26,154 nt of DNA, taken from assembly GCA_041484195.1 (NCBI GenBank), contig JBGPHC010000044.1, forward strand, positions 1 to 26,154. Direction: 5' to 3'. Both the position numbers and the translations under genes were made by a program. The DNA is from PSRI01 sp041484195 (GTDB lineage: Bacteria; Bacteroidota; Bacteroidia; Chitinophagales; Chitinophagaceae). Below, piece after piece: positions 18,412 to 26,040 of the stretch (the first letter of the stretch is position 1; every line of letters begins with the position of its first letter). Under the pieces are notes generated by a model. It saw only the letters and a list, made by a program, of their open reading frames with translations, was not told where the DNA came from and searched no databases.

Positions 18412-20844
18412 ATGATTCATGTGAAAAAAAGAAGTTCCCCGGAAATATTTTTTGAGCCTGCAATGGGAGTTAGATGGCTATTTGCCCTTTGCCTGTTTTT
18501 ATGTGCATCCAAATCCATGGGCCAATCGGCTTCACTGGAAAATATCAGGCAGCATTTCATTCACTATGGACGGGAAAACCTGCAGGAAAAGCTATTCGTC
18601 CATACCGATAAGTCCTTTTACCTGGCCGGGGAATTGATATGGTTTAAGATTTATGATGTGGATGGGAGTTTTCATAAACCACTTGAACTGACTAAAGTGG
18701 CCTATGTTGAACTCCTGGACCAGGCACAAAAGCCGGTTGCTCAGGCTAAAATTTCCATGCAGGAAGGAACAGGAAATGGATCATTCTTCCTTCCCGTATC
18801 GCTTCATTCCGGCAACTTTACTTTGCGAGCCTACACCAACTGGATGAAGAATTTCAACAGCAGTTATTTTTTTGAGAAGAGGGTCACGGTCGTGAACACA
18901 CTAAGGAGTCCCGATCCGGTACAGCAAACCGATTCGGCAACCTATAGGGCCGGGTTTTTCCCCGAAGGAGGCGATCTGGTTCAGGGGCTTCAAAACAGGT
19001 TGGCTCTGGAAATTCTGGACACCAACGGAAAGGGTGTGGAAGGCTGCCAAGGTGCCCTGCTCGACCAGAATGGAGATACCGCTGTTCAATTCAACTCCGG
19101 CAGGTTTGGATTGGGAAATTTTTATTTCCGGCCCGAGGCCAATAAGACCTACCATGCGGTGATTAAAATTGGAACCGATACAATAATTCAACAGGAGCTA
19201 CCCAGGATCCTTGAAAAAGGATTTGTCATGAACCTGGTTGATGCCGGCAGCGACAGTTTGAAACTGACTGTTGAAACAAATTCTACCGTTTCGGATGTGA
19301 CGCTATTGCTGCTAATACATACCCGCCAGGTGCTGGACCTTACTGAAACCCTGCAACTGAATAAAAACAAGGCCATATTTTTCATAGACAAAAAAAAGCT
19401 GGGTGAGGGAATTTCCCAACTAACGATATTCAATAGCGCCCGGCAGCCACTTTGTGAAAGATTGTATTTCAAGAAACCCGGGGAACTTCATTTGCGCTTA
19501 GAGACTGATCAAAAAGTATATGCGCTTCGGCATAAGGTAGAATTGGGAATTCAATCGGAGAATGAATCCGGCAGTCCTCTTGCGTCTAATTTGTCAATGT
19601 CTGTTTTTCTCCTGGATAGTCTGCAGTCTCCTGAAGATGTTGATATTCTGAGTTATCTCTGGCTGCAATCCGACCTGAAGGGCCACATTGAATCACCCGC
19701 ATATTATTTCAGGAATTCCGGAAAAGAAGTAGAAGAGACTACCGATAATCTCATGATGACACACGGATGGAGAAGATTTCGTTGGGAAGACGTGCTGAGT
19801 AATGAGAGAAAGGTGCCCGAATTCATTCCTGAGTTTGAAGGACATATCGTAAGGGGAAGAATTCTGGACAATAAGAATTCCTCGCCTGCCGATGATATTA
19901 CAGCTTATTTGTCTATTCCCGGTGAAAAATCATTGTTTTGCGCCGCCACCAGTGACCAAAATGGTAACCTTCATTTTGATGTCAAGGACTTTTTTGGGTC
20001 TGAAGAGGTGATAGTTCAGACAAACGGATGGAAGGACAGTTCATATCACGTAAATATTCTGAGCCCATTTTCTGAAAAAAATTCGGGAATTGGAATGCCA
20101 AGCCTCAGGCTCTCAAAAGATCAGGAAGGCCAACTTTTGGAAAGAAGCATCAATTCACAGGTTCAAAATGCGTATCTGGCTGCTCAGATCAATAGATTTC
20201 TTAACCCAATCCCGGATTCCAGTTTATTTTTTGGCAGACCGGACAGGACTTATTTACTGGACGATTATGTAAGATTCAGCAGCATGGAGGACGTATTTAG
20301 GGAATATGTTACCGAAGTATTATTGAAAAGAGAGAGGGGAAAAAACCATACAAGAGTTGCCCTTCCCGGCAAAGGATTCTTTGATGAAGATCCGCTTGTG
20401 CTGGTAGATGGAGTGCCCCATTTCAATCCCGATTCCATTTTGGCATTGGACCCACTCAAAATGAGAAAGCTTGATGTCGTGAAACGAAAGTATTTTATTG
20501 GTCCTGCCATTGCACCGGGGATTATCAGTTTTATCAGCTACAAGAAAGACTTAAGTGACATTCAATTGGAGCCTGGAGCCCTTGTAGTGGAATATCCGGG
20601 CCTGCAATTGCAAAGAGAATTCTATTCGCCCTCCTACAATACAGAAGTCCGGTTGCATGATCGCATGCCCGATTTCAGAAATGTATTATATTGGTCACCT
20701 GAAATAAAAACCGGGTCATCGGGCAGGGAACAAGCCAGTTTCTACACTTCAGATCAGGCAGGCAGGTATGCCGTAATGATCCAGGGCATCACGCCTGATG
20801 GAAAAGCGGGCAGTCAGCTAATTGTCTTTGATGTAAAAAACTGA
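18412..20844 (+). CDS. Secreted MG2-domain protein with plug-like C-terminal region
   Basis: An 810-residue exported protein. It has an alpha-2-macroglobulin MG2-like domain (about 50-160; EKLFVHTDKSFYLAGELIWF is its hallmark), more beta-sandwich domains, and a conserved segment LMMTHGWRRFRWEDVL (447-462). A carboxypeptidase-regulatory-like unit follows (about 475-550). A TonB-plug-like region lies at about 617-710 (VRFSSMEDVFREYV, PLVLVDGVPHFNPDS). There is no barrel, so it is not a transporter itself. Two starts are possible. The ATG at 18412 puts 17 extra residues before the signal sequence; the ATG at 18463 gives a cleaner signal peptide (MGVRWLFALCLFLCASKSMG). The gene is 21 nt from the DUF4249 gene and ends the operon. 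An envelope role with the neighbouring receptor is inferred. Confidence 0.75.
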   Translation: MIHVKKRSSPEIFFEPAMGVRWLFALCLFLCASKSMGQSASLENIRQHFIHYGRENLQEKLFVHTDKSFYLAGELIWFKIYDVDGSFHKPLELTKVAYVELLDQAQKPVAQAKISMQEGTGNGSFFLPVSLHSGNFTLRAYTNWMKNFNSSYFFEKRVTVVNTLRSPDPVQQTDSATYRAGFFPEGGDLVQGLQNRLALEILDTNGKGVEGCQGALLDQNGDTAVQFNSGRFGLGNFYFRPEANKTYHAVIKIGTDTIIQQELPRILEKGFVMNLVDAGSDSLKLTVETNSTVSDVTLLLLIHTRQVLDLTETLQLNKNKAIFFIDKKKLGEGISQLTIFNSARQPLCERLYFKKPGELHLRLETDQKVYALRHKVELGIQSENESGSPLASNLSMSVFLLDSLQSPEDVDILSYLWLQSDLKGHIESPAYYFRNSGKEVEETTDNLMMTHGWRRFRWEDVLSNERKVPEFIPEFEGHIVRGRILDNKNSSPADDITAYLSIPGEKSLFCAATSDQNGNLHFDVKDFFGSEEVIVQTNGWKDSSYHVNILSPFSEKNSGIGMPSLRLSKDQEGQLLERSINSQVQNAYLAAQINRFLNPIPDSSLFFGRPDRTYLLDDYVRFSSMEDVFREYVTEVLLKRERGKNHTRVALPGKGFFDEDPLVLVDGVPHFNPDSILALDPLKMRKLDVVKRKYFIGPAIAPGIISFISYKKDLSDIQLEPGALVVEYPGLQLQREFYSPSYNTEVRLHDRMPDFRNVLYWSPEIKTGSSGREQASFYTSDQAGRYAVMIQGITPDGKAGSQLIVFDVKN

Positions 20845-20892
20845 GTCAATATTCAAGCTGAGTTACTAACTTCCAATTACAGATTTCAATAA

Positions 20893-20965
20893 GCCATCTT
20901 AGCTCAGTTGGTAGAGCGGTTCACTCGTAATGAACAGGTCACCAGTTCAAGTCTGGTAGATGGCT
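20893..20965 (+). tRNA. tRNA-Thr (anticodon CGU)
   Basis: A complete cloverleaf of 73 nt. The acceptor stem is GCCATCT/AGATGGC (7 bp), the D-arm is TAGCTCAGTTGGTAGAGC, the anticodon stem GTTCA/TGAAC encloses the loop CTCGTAA, and the T-arm ACCAG/CTGGT encloses TTCAAGT. Position 34-36 reads CGT, so it decodes ACG threonine. The discriminator base is T and CCA is not encoded. It follows the MG2 gene by about 50 bp. Confidence 0.95.
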
Positions 20966-21161
20966 CTGTCTCTTTCAAACCAGGAATTGACAAGTGCCGG
21001 GTTGCAGGAGATGGTTAACTATTTCATTTGTCTTTACTGCGCAGAACGCTTTTACCAAATCGTACCTTTTCTATTCATTTGATTGCAGGATTCCAGTCCG
21101 GATTTATCGAAAAATAACTATATATCATTGATTAACAACTATTTAAGCAGATTATTGCAGA

Positions 21162-21195
21162 GGTTACAAAAGCCCTGGTGGTGGTTACTAATTAA
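21162..21195 (+). promoter_or_regulatory. ECF-type promoter motif, copy A, before the sigma gene
   Basis: GGTTACA (21162-21168), 16 nt, then TTACTAATTAA (21185-21195). The motif ends 12 nt before the sigma start codon. Two more copies with identical spacing follow the anti-sigma gene. This is the expected layout of an autoregulated ECF promoter with a -35 and a -10 element. The assignment to this particular sigma factor is inferred from position and repetition. Confidence 0.65.
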
Positions 21196-21207
21196 ATACA
21201 ATATGCA

Positions 21208-21822
21208 ATGAATACAGGCGGGAAATTTTCAGACGAGGAATTGATGGAGGCAATACAAAAGAATGAGAGAAAAAACGATGCCATCAGGTACCTGTACCAG
21301 GAATATTTTGATAGCCTTAGTTCTTTGATCACTTATAATAGCGGCAGCCCTGAAGACGCGCAGGACATATTCCAGGAAGTGATTGTGAGTTTTGTTCAGA
21401 TTGTGCAGGACGGAAAGTTCCGGGGAGAATCGAGCATCAAGACTTTTTTATATGCTCTGGCACGTAATACCTGGTTGAATGAGCTGAAGCGAAGAGGAAG
21501 AATGAATCAGAGAAACAAATTGTATGAAGAAGGCCGCGACAGTGTTACCATTCCGGCTTCTGAATCATTTGAAAACAGGGAAATCAGGAAACAACTCCTG
21601 GCATCTGTGGGGAGGCTTGGAGAAGATTGCAGAAGGATACTTACACTTTTTTATTATGAAGGATTGTCAATGAAAGAGATTCTGGAACAGACTGCTTATG
21701 AGAATGACCAGGTGGTGAGAAATAAAAAATACAAATGCCTGAAACAATTGGCCGATCTAATAAACAATGACAAGATCATAGCTGAAAATCTGAAACAAAT
21801 AGATCATGAACAAGGATTTTGA
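21208..21822 (+). CDS. ECF-family RNA polymerase sigma factor
   Basis: A 204-residue sigma-70 family protein of the ECF type. Region 2 spans about 25-98, with the core-binding and -10-recognition part EDAQDIFQEVIVSF and then IKTFLYALARNTWLNELKRRGR. Region 4 spans about 123-185, with the HTH in LSMKEILEQTAYENDQVVRNKKYKCLKQL. Regions 1 and 3 are absent, as in all ECF factors. The gene overlaps the anti-sigma-like gene by 17 bp, which suggests coupled translation and balanced amounts. Copy A of the repeated promoter motif lies directly upstream, so it probably activates its own transcription. Confidence 0.9.
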   Translation: MNTGGKFSDEELMEAIQKNERKNDAIRYLYQEYFDSLSSLITYNSGSPEDAQDIFQEVIVSFVQIVQDGKFRGESSIKTFLYALARNTWLNELKRRGRMNQRNKLYEEGRDSVTIPASESFENREIRKQLLASVGRLGEDCRRILTLFYYEGLSMKEILEQTAYENDQVVRNKKYKCLKQLADLINNDKIIAENLKQIDHEQGF

Positions 21823-22579
21823 ATTTACAACCGAATTATTCGATAAATATCTGAATGCGGAACTGTTGCCAGAAGAAATGAAGCTGGTAGAAAACAGGCT
21901 GCAGGAAGATCCCCGGTTAATGAATGAATACAATAATTTGAAAATGGCGATAGATGCTGCAAGGCTTGATGGCTTGAGCATCGAGGTTGCCGGGATTGGC
22001 AAAGAATACTTTTCCGGAAGCAGGGGAAATAAAAACAATCAGTCCCGAGGCAGGATTCGGTCAATTGGATATTATGCTTTGAGGGTTGCGGCCTTGTTGC
22101 TTGTTGTGGCAGGCTCCTACCTCGCCATCTTGTATGCAACGGTATCACCGGAAAAAGTATTTGCGGATAATTATTATCCTTATGAATTGCCTGCGTCCCG
22201 GTCAGGTTCTCAAACCAGTGATTTGGAAAAATTCTATATCTCCTCACAATGGAACCAGGTATTGGCCCTAATGGAGCCATTGGAAGACCGGACACAAAAA
22301 GAATTGTACCTGGGTGGCCTCTCGGCCATGCGGACAGCCAAATTCCAATACGCGATAAAATTATTCGAAAAGCTTCTGGAAAATAATCAGGTTAACCAGG
22401 AACAGAGTTACCAGGATGGGTCAGAATTCTACCTTGCGTTGACTTATATCAAATTGGGTGAATATGACAAGGCCCGGACTTTATTCCAATTGATCAGGAA
22501 TGATCCGCGCCATGCCTATAACAACCAGGTGCATGCGATGGATCTCTTGAAATTGAAGCTATTGAGCTGGAAAAAATAA
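21806..22579 (+). CDS. Membrane anti-sigma-like protein with TPR periplasmic domain
   Basis: A 257-residue protein. The N-terminal 60 residues (FTTELFDKYLNAELLPEEM, then ENRLQEDPRLMNEY) resemble the cytoplasmic sigma-binding part of anti-sigma factors and lack the zinc-binding His-Cys motif. One transmembrane helix lies at about 89-111 (ALRVAALLLVVAGSYLAILYA). The outer part holds about three TPR-like helical pairs (138-255), for example YLGGLSAMRTAKFQYAIKLFEKL and YLALTYIKLGEYDKARTLFQLI read as parts. It starts inside the sigma gene. The natural reading is that the TPR domain senses an envelope partner, possibly the TPR-CHAT protein encoded beside it, and releases the sigma factor. That partner is inferred, not shown. 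Confidence 0.7.
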   Translation: MNKDFEFTTELFDKYLNAELLPEEMKLVENRLQEDPRLMNEYNNLKMAIDAARLDGLSIEVAGIGKEYFSGSRGNKNNQSRGRIRSIGYYALRVAALLLVVAGSYLAILYATVSPEKVFADNYYPYELPASRSGSQTSDLEKFYISSQWNQVLALMEPLEDRTQKELYLGGLSAMRTAKFQYAIKLFEKLLENNQVNQEQSYQDGSEFYLALTYIKLGEYDKARTLFQLIRNDPRHAYNNQVHAMDLLKLKLLSWKK

Positions 22580-22594
22580 TTATCGTCAGGCGTC

Positions 22595-22628
22595 GGTTAC
22601 ATTTCGTCGAGCGGCGCTTACTAATATA
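22595..22628 (+). promoter_or_regulatory. ECF-type promoter motif, copy B
   Basis: GGTTACA (22595-22601), exactly 16 nt, then TTACTAATATA (22618-22628). It begins 16 bp after the anti-sigma stop codon and points away from that gene into a region with no annotated-size ORF. It matches copies A and C in both boxes and in spacing; the 16-nt spacers are unrelated, which argues against a simple recent duplication. Confidence 0.6.
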
Positions 22629-22672
22629 GTATATCATTATCCTATGATTGATCAAAAAAAATCCGATTTCCC

Positions 22673-22706
22673 GGTTACAATATTGAATTCGATGTTTACT
22701 AATTAA
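22673..22706 (+). promoter_or_regulatory. ECF-type promoter motif, copy C
   Basis: GGTTACA (22673-22679), exactly 16 nt, then TTACTAATTAA (22696-22706). It lies 78 bp after copy B in the same direction. Transcription from here would run about 300 nt to the strong hairpin at 23004-23030. Both boxes are identical to copy A over the full 7 and 11 bases. Confidence 0.6.
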
Positions 22707-22781
22707 CAGAAGGTTTCCAGACAGAAAAGATTGACAGATTATATTATCACATGCATCCATTCCTTTGAAGAACAAATCCTA

Positions 22782-22921
22782 AATCCGACGAGAACCAACC
22801 AATCCAATTCAGATGAAATCCACAACCCTGGATCTCAAGATCAACCCGACCATTGTGTGAAGAAGAATCCAGATCCGCAGAAAACCAAATTATAAAGCCA
22901 ATTCTATGAAATGACCCCTGG
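22782..22921 (+). repeat. Imperfect direct repeat of about 50 nt, two units
   Basis: Units at 22782-22831 and 22872-22921 share blocks in the same order: ATCCG, AACCAA, CCAATTC, ATGAAAT and CCCTGG, with small gaps between them. Each unit carries an ATG directly after CCAATTC. They look like two diverged copies of a translation-start region or of a short leader. The function is unknown. Confidence 0.4.
22813..22860 (+). CDS. Possible 15-residue peptide downstream of the tandem ECF promoters
   Basis: The ORF MKSTTLDLKINPTIV begins at the ATG of the first direct-repeat unit. It is the first reasonable ORF after promoter copies B and C. In the second unit the matching ATG stops after one codon, and a neighbouring ATG (22911) gives only 10 residues. 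The lysine/leucine pattern is faintly like leader peptides of Bacteroidota natural-product precursors, but it is too short to assign. It could equally be a leader ORF or chance. Confidence 0.2.
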   Translation: MKSTTLDLKINPTIV

Positions 22922-23003
22922 TGACCGGAAATTCCTCATTTAACTCCGGCCTCATTATGTGGATCCAATTCCGGAAAACCATCAGCACACCTCTCAAAAT
23001 AAT

Positions 23004-23030
23004 TCCGGGAAGCAGTGACTGCTTCCCGGA
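23004..23030. terminator. Strong hairpin between convergent genes, probable bidirectional terminator
   Basis: CCGGGAAGCAG (23005-23015) and CTGCTTCCCGG (23019-23029) form a perfect 11-bp stem with a 3-nt loop TGA, extended by a T-A pair. On the minus strand it is followed by AATTATTTT, suiting termination of the CHAT gene about 100 nt after its stop. On the plus strand the tail is weaker (AGCTTTAGGG) but it would end transcripts from promoters B and C. Confidence 0.7.
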
Positions 23031-23132
23031 GCTTTAGGGAAAACACAATATTGTATTTAAGAATTTCTCCCCTCCCATTTTCCTGGCATCATCCTGGTCT
23101 TCTGAGAAATGATTCAAATTACTTTATCAGAT

Positions 23133-25940
23133 TTATTTTGTTTTCCTGCTTCTATTCAGGATGTAAATGGCCAGAATTCCCGTAAGGCCCAGGATGCCAA
23201 GCCCCACAATCAACCAGGTTCCTGTATAAGATTTGTACAAGGGATCGACCTGTCCCACCAAAATCAAATGAGCCCATAGTGAAGGGTTTTTCACGGTCGA
23301 AGGAAATTTTTTCATAAACTCCAGCTTGGCTTGTCTCAGCGCACTCGAAATATCATCTCCTTTCCTTAGATTTTCGTGAAACTTATTTATGATAAACGCC
23401 GTGGCTTTGTCGTCGGCGCGCCAGAGAGTGGTAATGACGCTGGGGCAACCTGCATAAAGCACTCCCCTGCTGAGACTCATTACACCTTCTCCCTGCACAA
23501 ATTTTCCGATCCCTGTTTCGCAGGCACTCAATATCATCAGCTTTGTTGAGTCCAGGTTCAAGCCATAAAGTTCATTCAGGTATAATTTGAAACTTTCCGG
23601 TTTCATTGCATTTGTTGGAAAAAAAGCGATGAATGACTGGGATGGTTTTTCCGTATTCATCACTGCATGTGTTGCCAGGTGCAGGATGCCGTAATTGTTT
23701 GCATTCTGCATAAAGCTGGCTTTTGTTGCGGCGGAATCCATCAAAATTTTCCCCTGCAAGGATTCCACTTCCATTGCGGTGGCTGGCAATTGATCCAGTG
23801 AATTAGAGTCATTAGGCAGGTATAGCCCCTGGTTATCAAATGGGGCCATGGCCAGCAGGCCTTCATTTCCCTCTTTGGAATTCGCGCCGGATTGAGCCGA
23901 CATGAATTCGGTTGAAACATTATAGCTGATCGTATAATCTTCAATCAACATTTTTTCCGTTGCCGGATTGCGCAGTATTTCAAATGGCAAAAAATAGAAG
24001 GCCCCATCGGGCAGAACAATCCATTCCTTCTTGTTCTTAAGAAGTTCAAATACCGGTTCAACCAAGTCGCTGAACAAACCAGTGCTAACCGTCTCGTACA
24101 AATGTTGCTGCCCATCCTCCATATCGTATAAACTCCTTTGCAACGCCTTGATATGTGGCCAGTCGAGCCGATTGGTCTTCAGGGAAAAATGACTGATCTC
24201 ATTTTTAGTAATCGCAAAGACATGGAGGATGGAATCAGTGAAATACAGATCGAGCAAGGCCTGATCATCCGAAATTCTTGTCTGCTGAAATTCTGCCCGT
24301 GAGGGAAATTCTCCATAGCCCTGAATATCCTGAGGGTTTAAGAATTTCCTGATTTTTTTTTGGAGGAATGACAGGTCCAGTTCTGTGTTCCTTTTCTCCA
24401 GAGTCAATTCCGTACCATTGATGCTGTCAGGCGCCTGATCCGCCTTCACCTGCAATCTGGCAATTTTATACTTGAGGTTTCTTTCTTTCTGCAGGAGGCT
24501 GTCGGGTACCCTGGACCGGCTCTTAACTGAAAATTCCTGAAGATTTGCCACGAGCACGGAGGACTTATTTCTTTCGGCGATACTGAATGCGGTCCAGAGC
24601 AGTGAATCCTTGCCCGTGATATGGTAGAGGCTGACGGCAATATCAACCGCCTTATGATAGGCCTTATTATTATTTTTTTTCAGAAATATTCTGGCTTCAT
24701 CGGTGTCCATGCTTCTTTCCAAATAGGTTGCCAGGTCAATGGCCGAAAGATAGGCGGAGAGCGCAGCAAATTCATACTGGATATCTGCAGTGGCCTTATA
24801 CATGATTTCAAATGTGGAAGCCTTTTTTATCAGGGCCCTGAACAACATGTAAGAAGAGAATGTGCCCCAGAAATTAATAGGATTGCTGTATAGGCTTGTA
24901 TCTGTGAATTCATGTTCAAGGGATACAATCGCATTTTGATATTGGCGGATAGCCAGAAAGGGCTGGCCCACCGCATTCAGATAGTCGCCTTTATAAATAT
25001 GGAATAAACCGGCAATCCTCGCATTTGTGGAATGACCGGTTTCATTCATAATATTTTCTGAAGCATTCAGATAAAACAAGGCGGAATCATATTGCTTCAA
25101 CATCAGGTATGCGTCGGCTATTTCATTGAGCAGGCCCGGAGCATGACTCAGGTTACGACTGTAATGAAAATAACGAAGGGCTTCCTGGTATTGCCCCAGG
25201 GACATATAGATATTTCCAATATTCAGGTAGATCGTATCGGTGAACTGATGGGTTTGTAGCAATGAGAGATAACTATTCAATGCTTCATCATATTTTTCCA
25301 ACTTCACCTGGGCTGTGGCGATATTCAATTTGAAATTCACTTTTTCCACGCTGTCCGCAGCAGGATTTTTTTCGATAAGCTGTAGCGCTTTTTCGAGATA
25401 GTTCTTGCTCTGAAGAAAATTTCCACCTTCAAAGTATAAGGCTCCGAGGGTATTATAAAGTCTTTCCACTTCAACGGTCAGGGAATATTTATTGGCGAGC
25501 GCCTCAGCTTTTTCCAGGAGCTGTCTGGTGGAATCGAATTGACCGTTACGGTAATATATTGCGCCTGCATAGAGAAGCGGTTTGAAATTCAGGGAATCGA
25601 TGAATCCCTGGATTTTAGGTGCAAGGTCCAACGCGCCCAGGTAACCAGCTTTGGCATTTTCATAATTTCCGATCACTTCTTCGAGTACTCCTCTCTTCCA
25701 CATGCAATTAAACAAGAAAGTATCGGGGGCACGCGAAGAGTCCCTATAGATCCTGATCACTGATTCAAATATCCTGCGGGCCTCGGCGTCAGTCTGGTCA
25801 GTAGGATTTTCAAGCCTGTAGAGGCTATCGGCAAAGCGGTAATTACGACTTATTTCCGTGGCAACAGGATCCATCTTCCCCGACCTGGAGACAGAAAAGA
25901 ATAATAGTAATAAAGCAGTGATGATGCCGGGTTTACGCAT
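23133..25940 (-). CDS. TPR-CHAT protease-like protein with signal peptide and C-terminal membrane anchor
   Basis: A 935-residue protein. An N-terminal signal-like helix (about 5-18) is followed by about ten TPR repeats (roughly 55-460) and a linker with coiled-coil potential (485-535). A CHAT domain (caspase-like, HetF-associated) lies at about 620-897. The catalytic dyad is visible: His758 in HLATHA and Cys807 in LSACETG, followed by GEGVMSLSRGVLYAG and the conserved SVITTLW. A transmembrane helix (about 908-929) and basic tail RSRKTK anchor the C-terminus, so the TPR and CHAT parts probably face the periplasm. The dyad is intact, so it should be an active cysteine peptidase. It converges on the sigma/anti-sigma pair, whose anti-sigma protein also has a TPR outer domain. 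Some CHAT-TPR proteins act in immunity or cell death, but a signalling or envelope role fits equally well here. Confidence 0.8.
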   Translation of the reverse strand: MRKPGIITALLLLFFSVSRSGKMDPVATEISRNYRFADSLYRLENPTDQTDAEARRIFESVIRIYRDSSRAPDTFLFNCMWKRGVLEEVIGNYENAKAGYLGALDLAPKIQGFIDSLNFKPLLYAGAIYYRNGQFDSTRQLLEKAEALANKYSLTVEVERLYNTLGALYFEGGNFLQSKNYLEKALQLIEKNPAADSVEKVNFKLNIATAQVKLEKYDEALNSYLSLLQTHQFTDTIYLNIGNIYMSLGQYQEALRYFHYSRNLSHAPGLLNEIADAYLMLKQYDSALFYLNASENIMNETGHSTNARIAGLFHIYKGDYLNAVGQPFLAIRQYQNAIVSLEHEFTDTSLYSNPINFWGTFSSYMLFRALIKKASTFEIMYKATADIQYEFAALSAYLSAIDLATYLERSMDTDEARIFLKKNNNKAYHKAVDIAVSLYHITGKDSLLWTAFSIAERNKSSVLVANLQEFSVKSRSRVPDSLLQKERNLKYKIARLQVKADQAPDSINGTELTLEKRNTELDLSFLQKKIRKFLNPQDIQGYGEFPSRAEFQQTRISDDQALLDLYFTDSILHVFAITKNEISHFSLKTNRLDWPHIKALQRSLYDMEDGQQHLYETVSTGLFSDLVEPVFELLKNKKEWIVLPDGAFYFLPFEILRNPATEKMLIEDYTISYNVSTEFMSAQSGANSKEGNEGLLAMAPFDNQGLYLPNDSNSLDQLPATAMEVESLQGKILMDSAATKASFMQNANNYGILHLATHAVMNTEKPSQSFIAFFPTNAMKPESFKLYLNELYGLNLDSTKLMILSACETGIGKFVQGEGVMSLSRGVLYAGCPSVITTLWRADDKATAFIINKFHENLRKGDDISSALRQAKLEFMKKFPSTVKNPSLWAHLILVGQVDPLYKSYTGTWLIVGLGILGLTGILAIYILNRSRKTK

Positions 25941-25970
25941 AAAAAATGGCGATCATGCCTGATCACCATT
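25941..25970 (-). terminator. Hairpin with U-run touching the CHAT start codon (terminator or attenuator)
   Basis: On the minus strand an 11-bp stem (AATGGTGATCA with TGATCGCCATT, one U-G pair) around loop GGCA is followed by a run of T's (six counting the last two stem bases) that runs directly into the ATG of the CHAT gene. It has the form of an intrinsic terminator, lying about 70 nt after the stop of the partial gene upstream. If transcripts read into the CHAT gene, the same structure could limit elongation or initiation. Confidence 0.55.
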
Positions 25971-26040
25971 CTTACATGAACGTGGAATGCTTACAATTAG
26001 TATTAGTGGCTGGCTCGTTTTCGTCACGGGGACACCCAGG

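Noticed and set aside
20863..20870. TTACTAAC just before the tRNA gene
   Set aside because: It resembles the -10 box only; no GGTTACA-like box lies 16 nt upstream.
21013..21039. GGTTAAC followed by TTACTG before the sigma gene
   Set aside because: The spacing is 14 nt and both boxes differ from the three good copies.
22957..23037. 26-codon ORF running through the intergenic hairpin
   Set aside because: The coding reading is created by the perfect stem; hairpin function as a terminator explains the sequence better.
25993..26027. Degenerate copy of the ECF motif (GTGAC then TAATACTAAT) upstream of the CHAT gene, minus strand
   Set aside because: Only part of each box matches and the -10 aligns only with a shifted spacing. 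It may be chance; I do not count it as a fourth copy.
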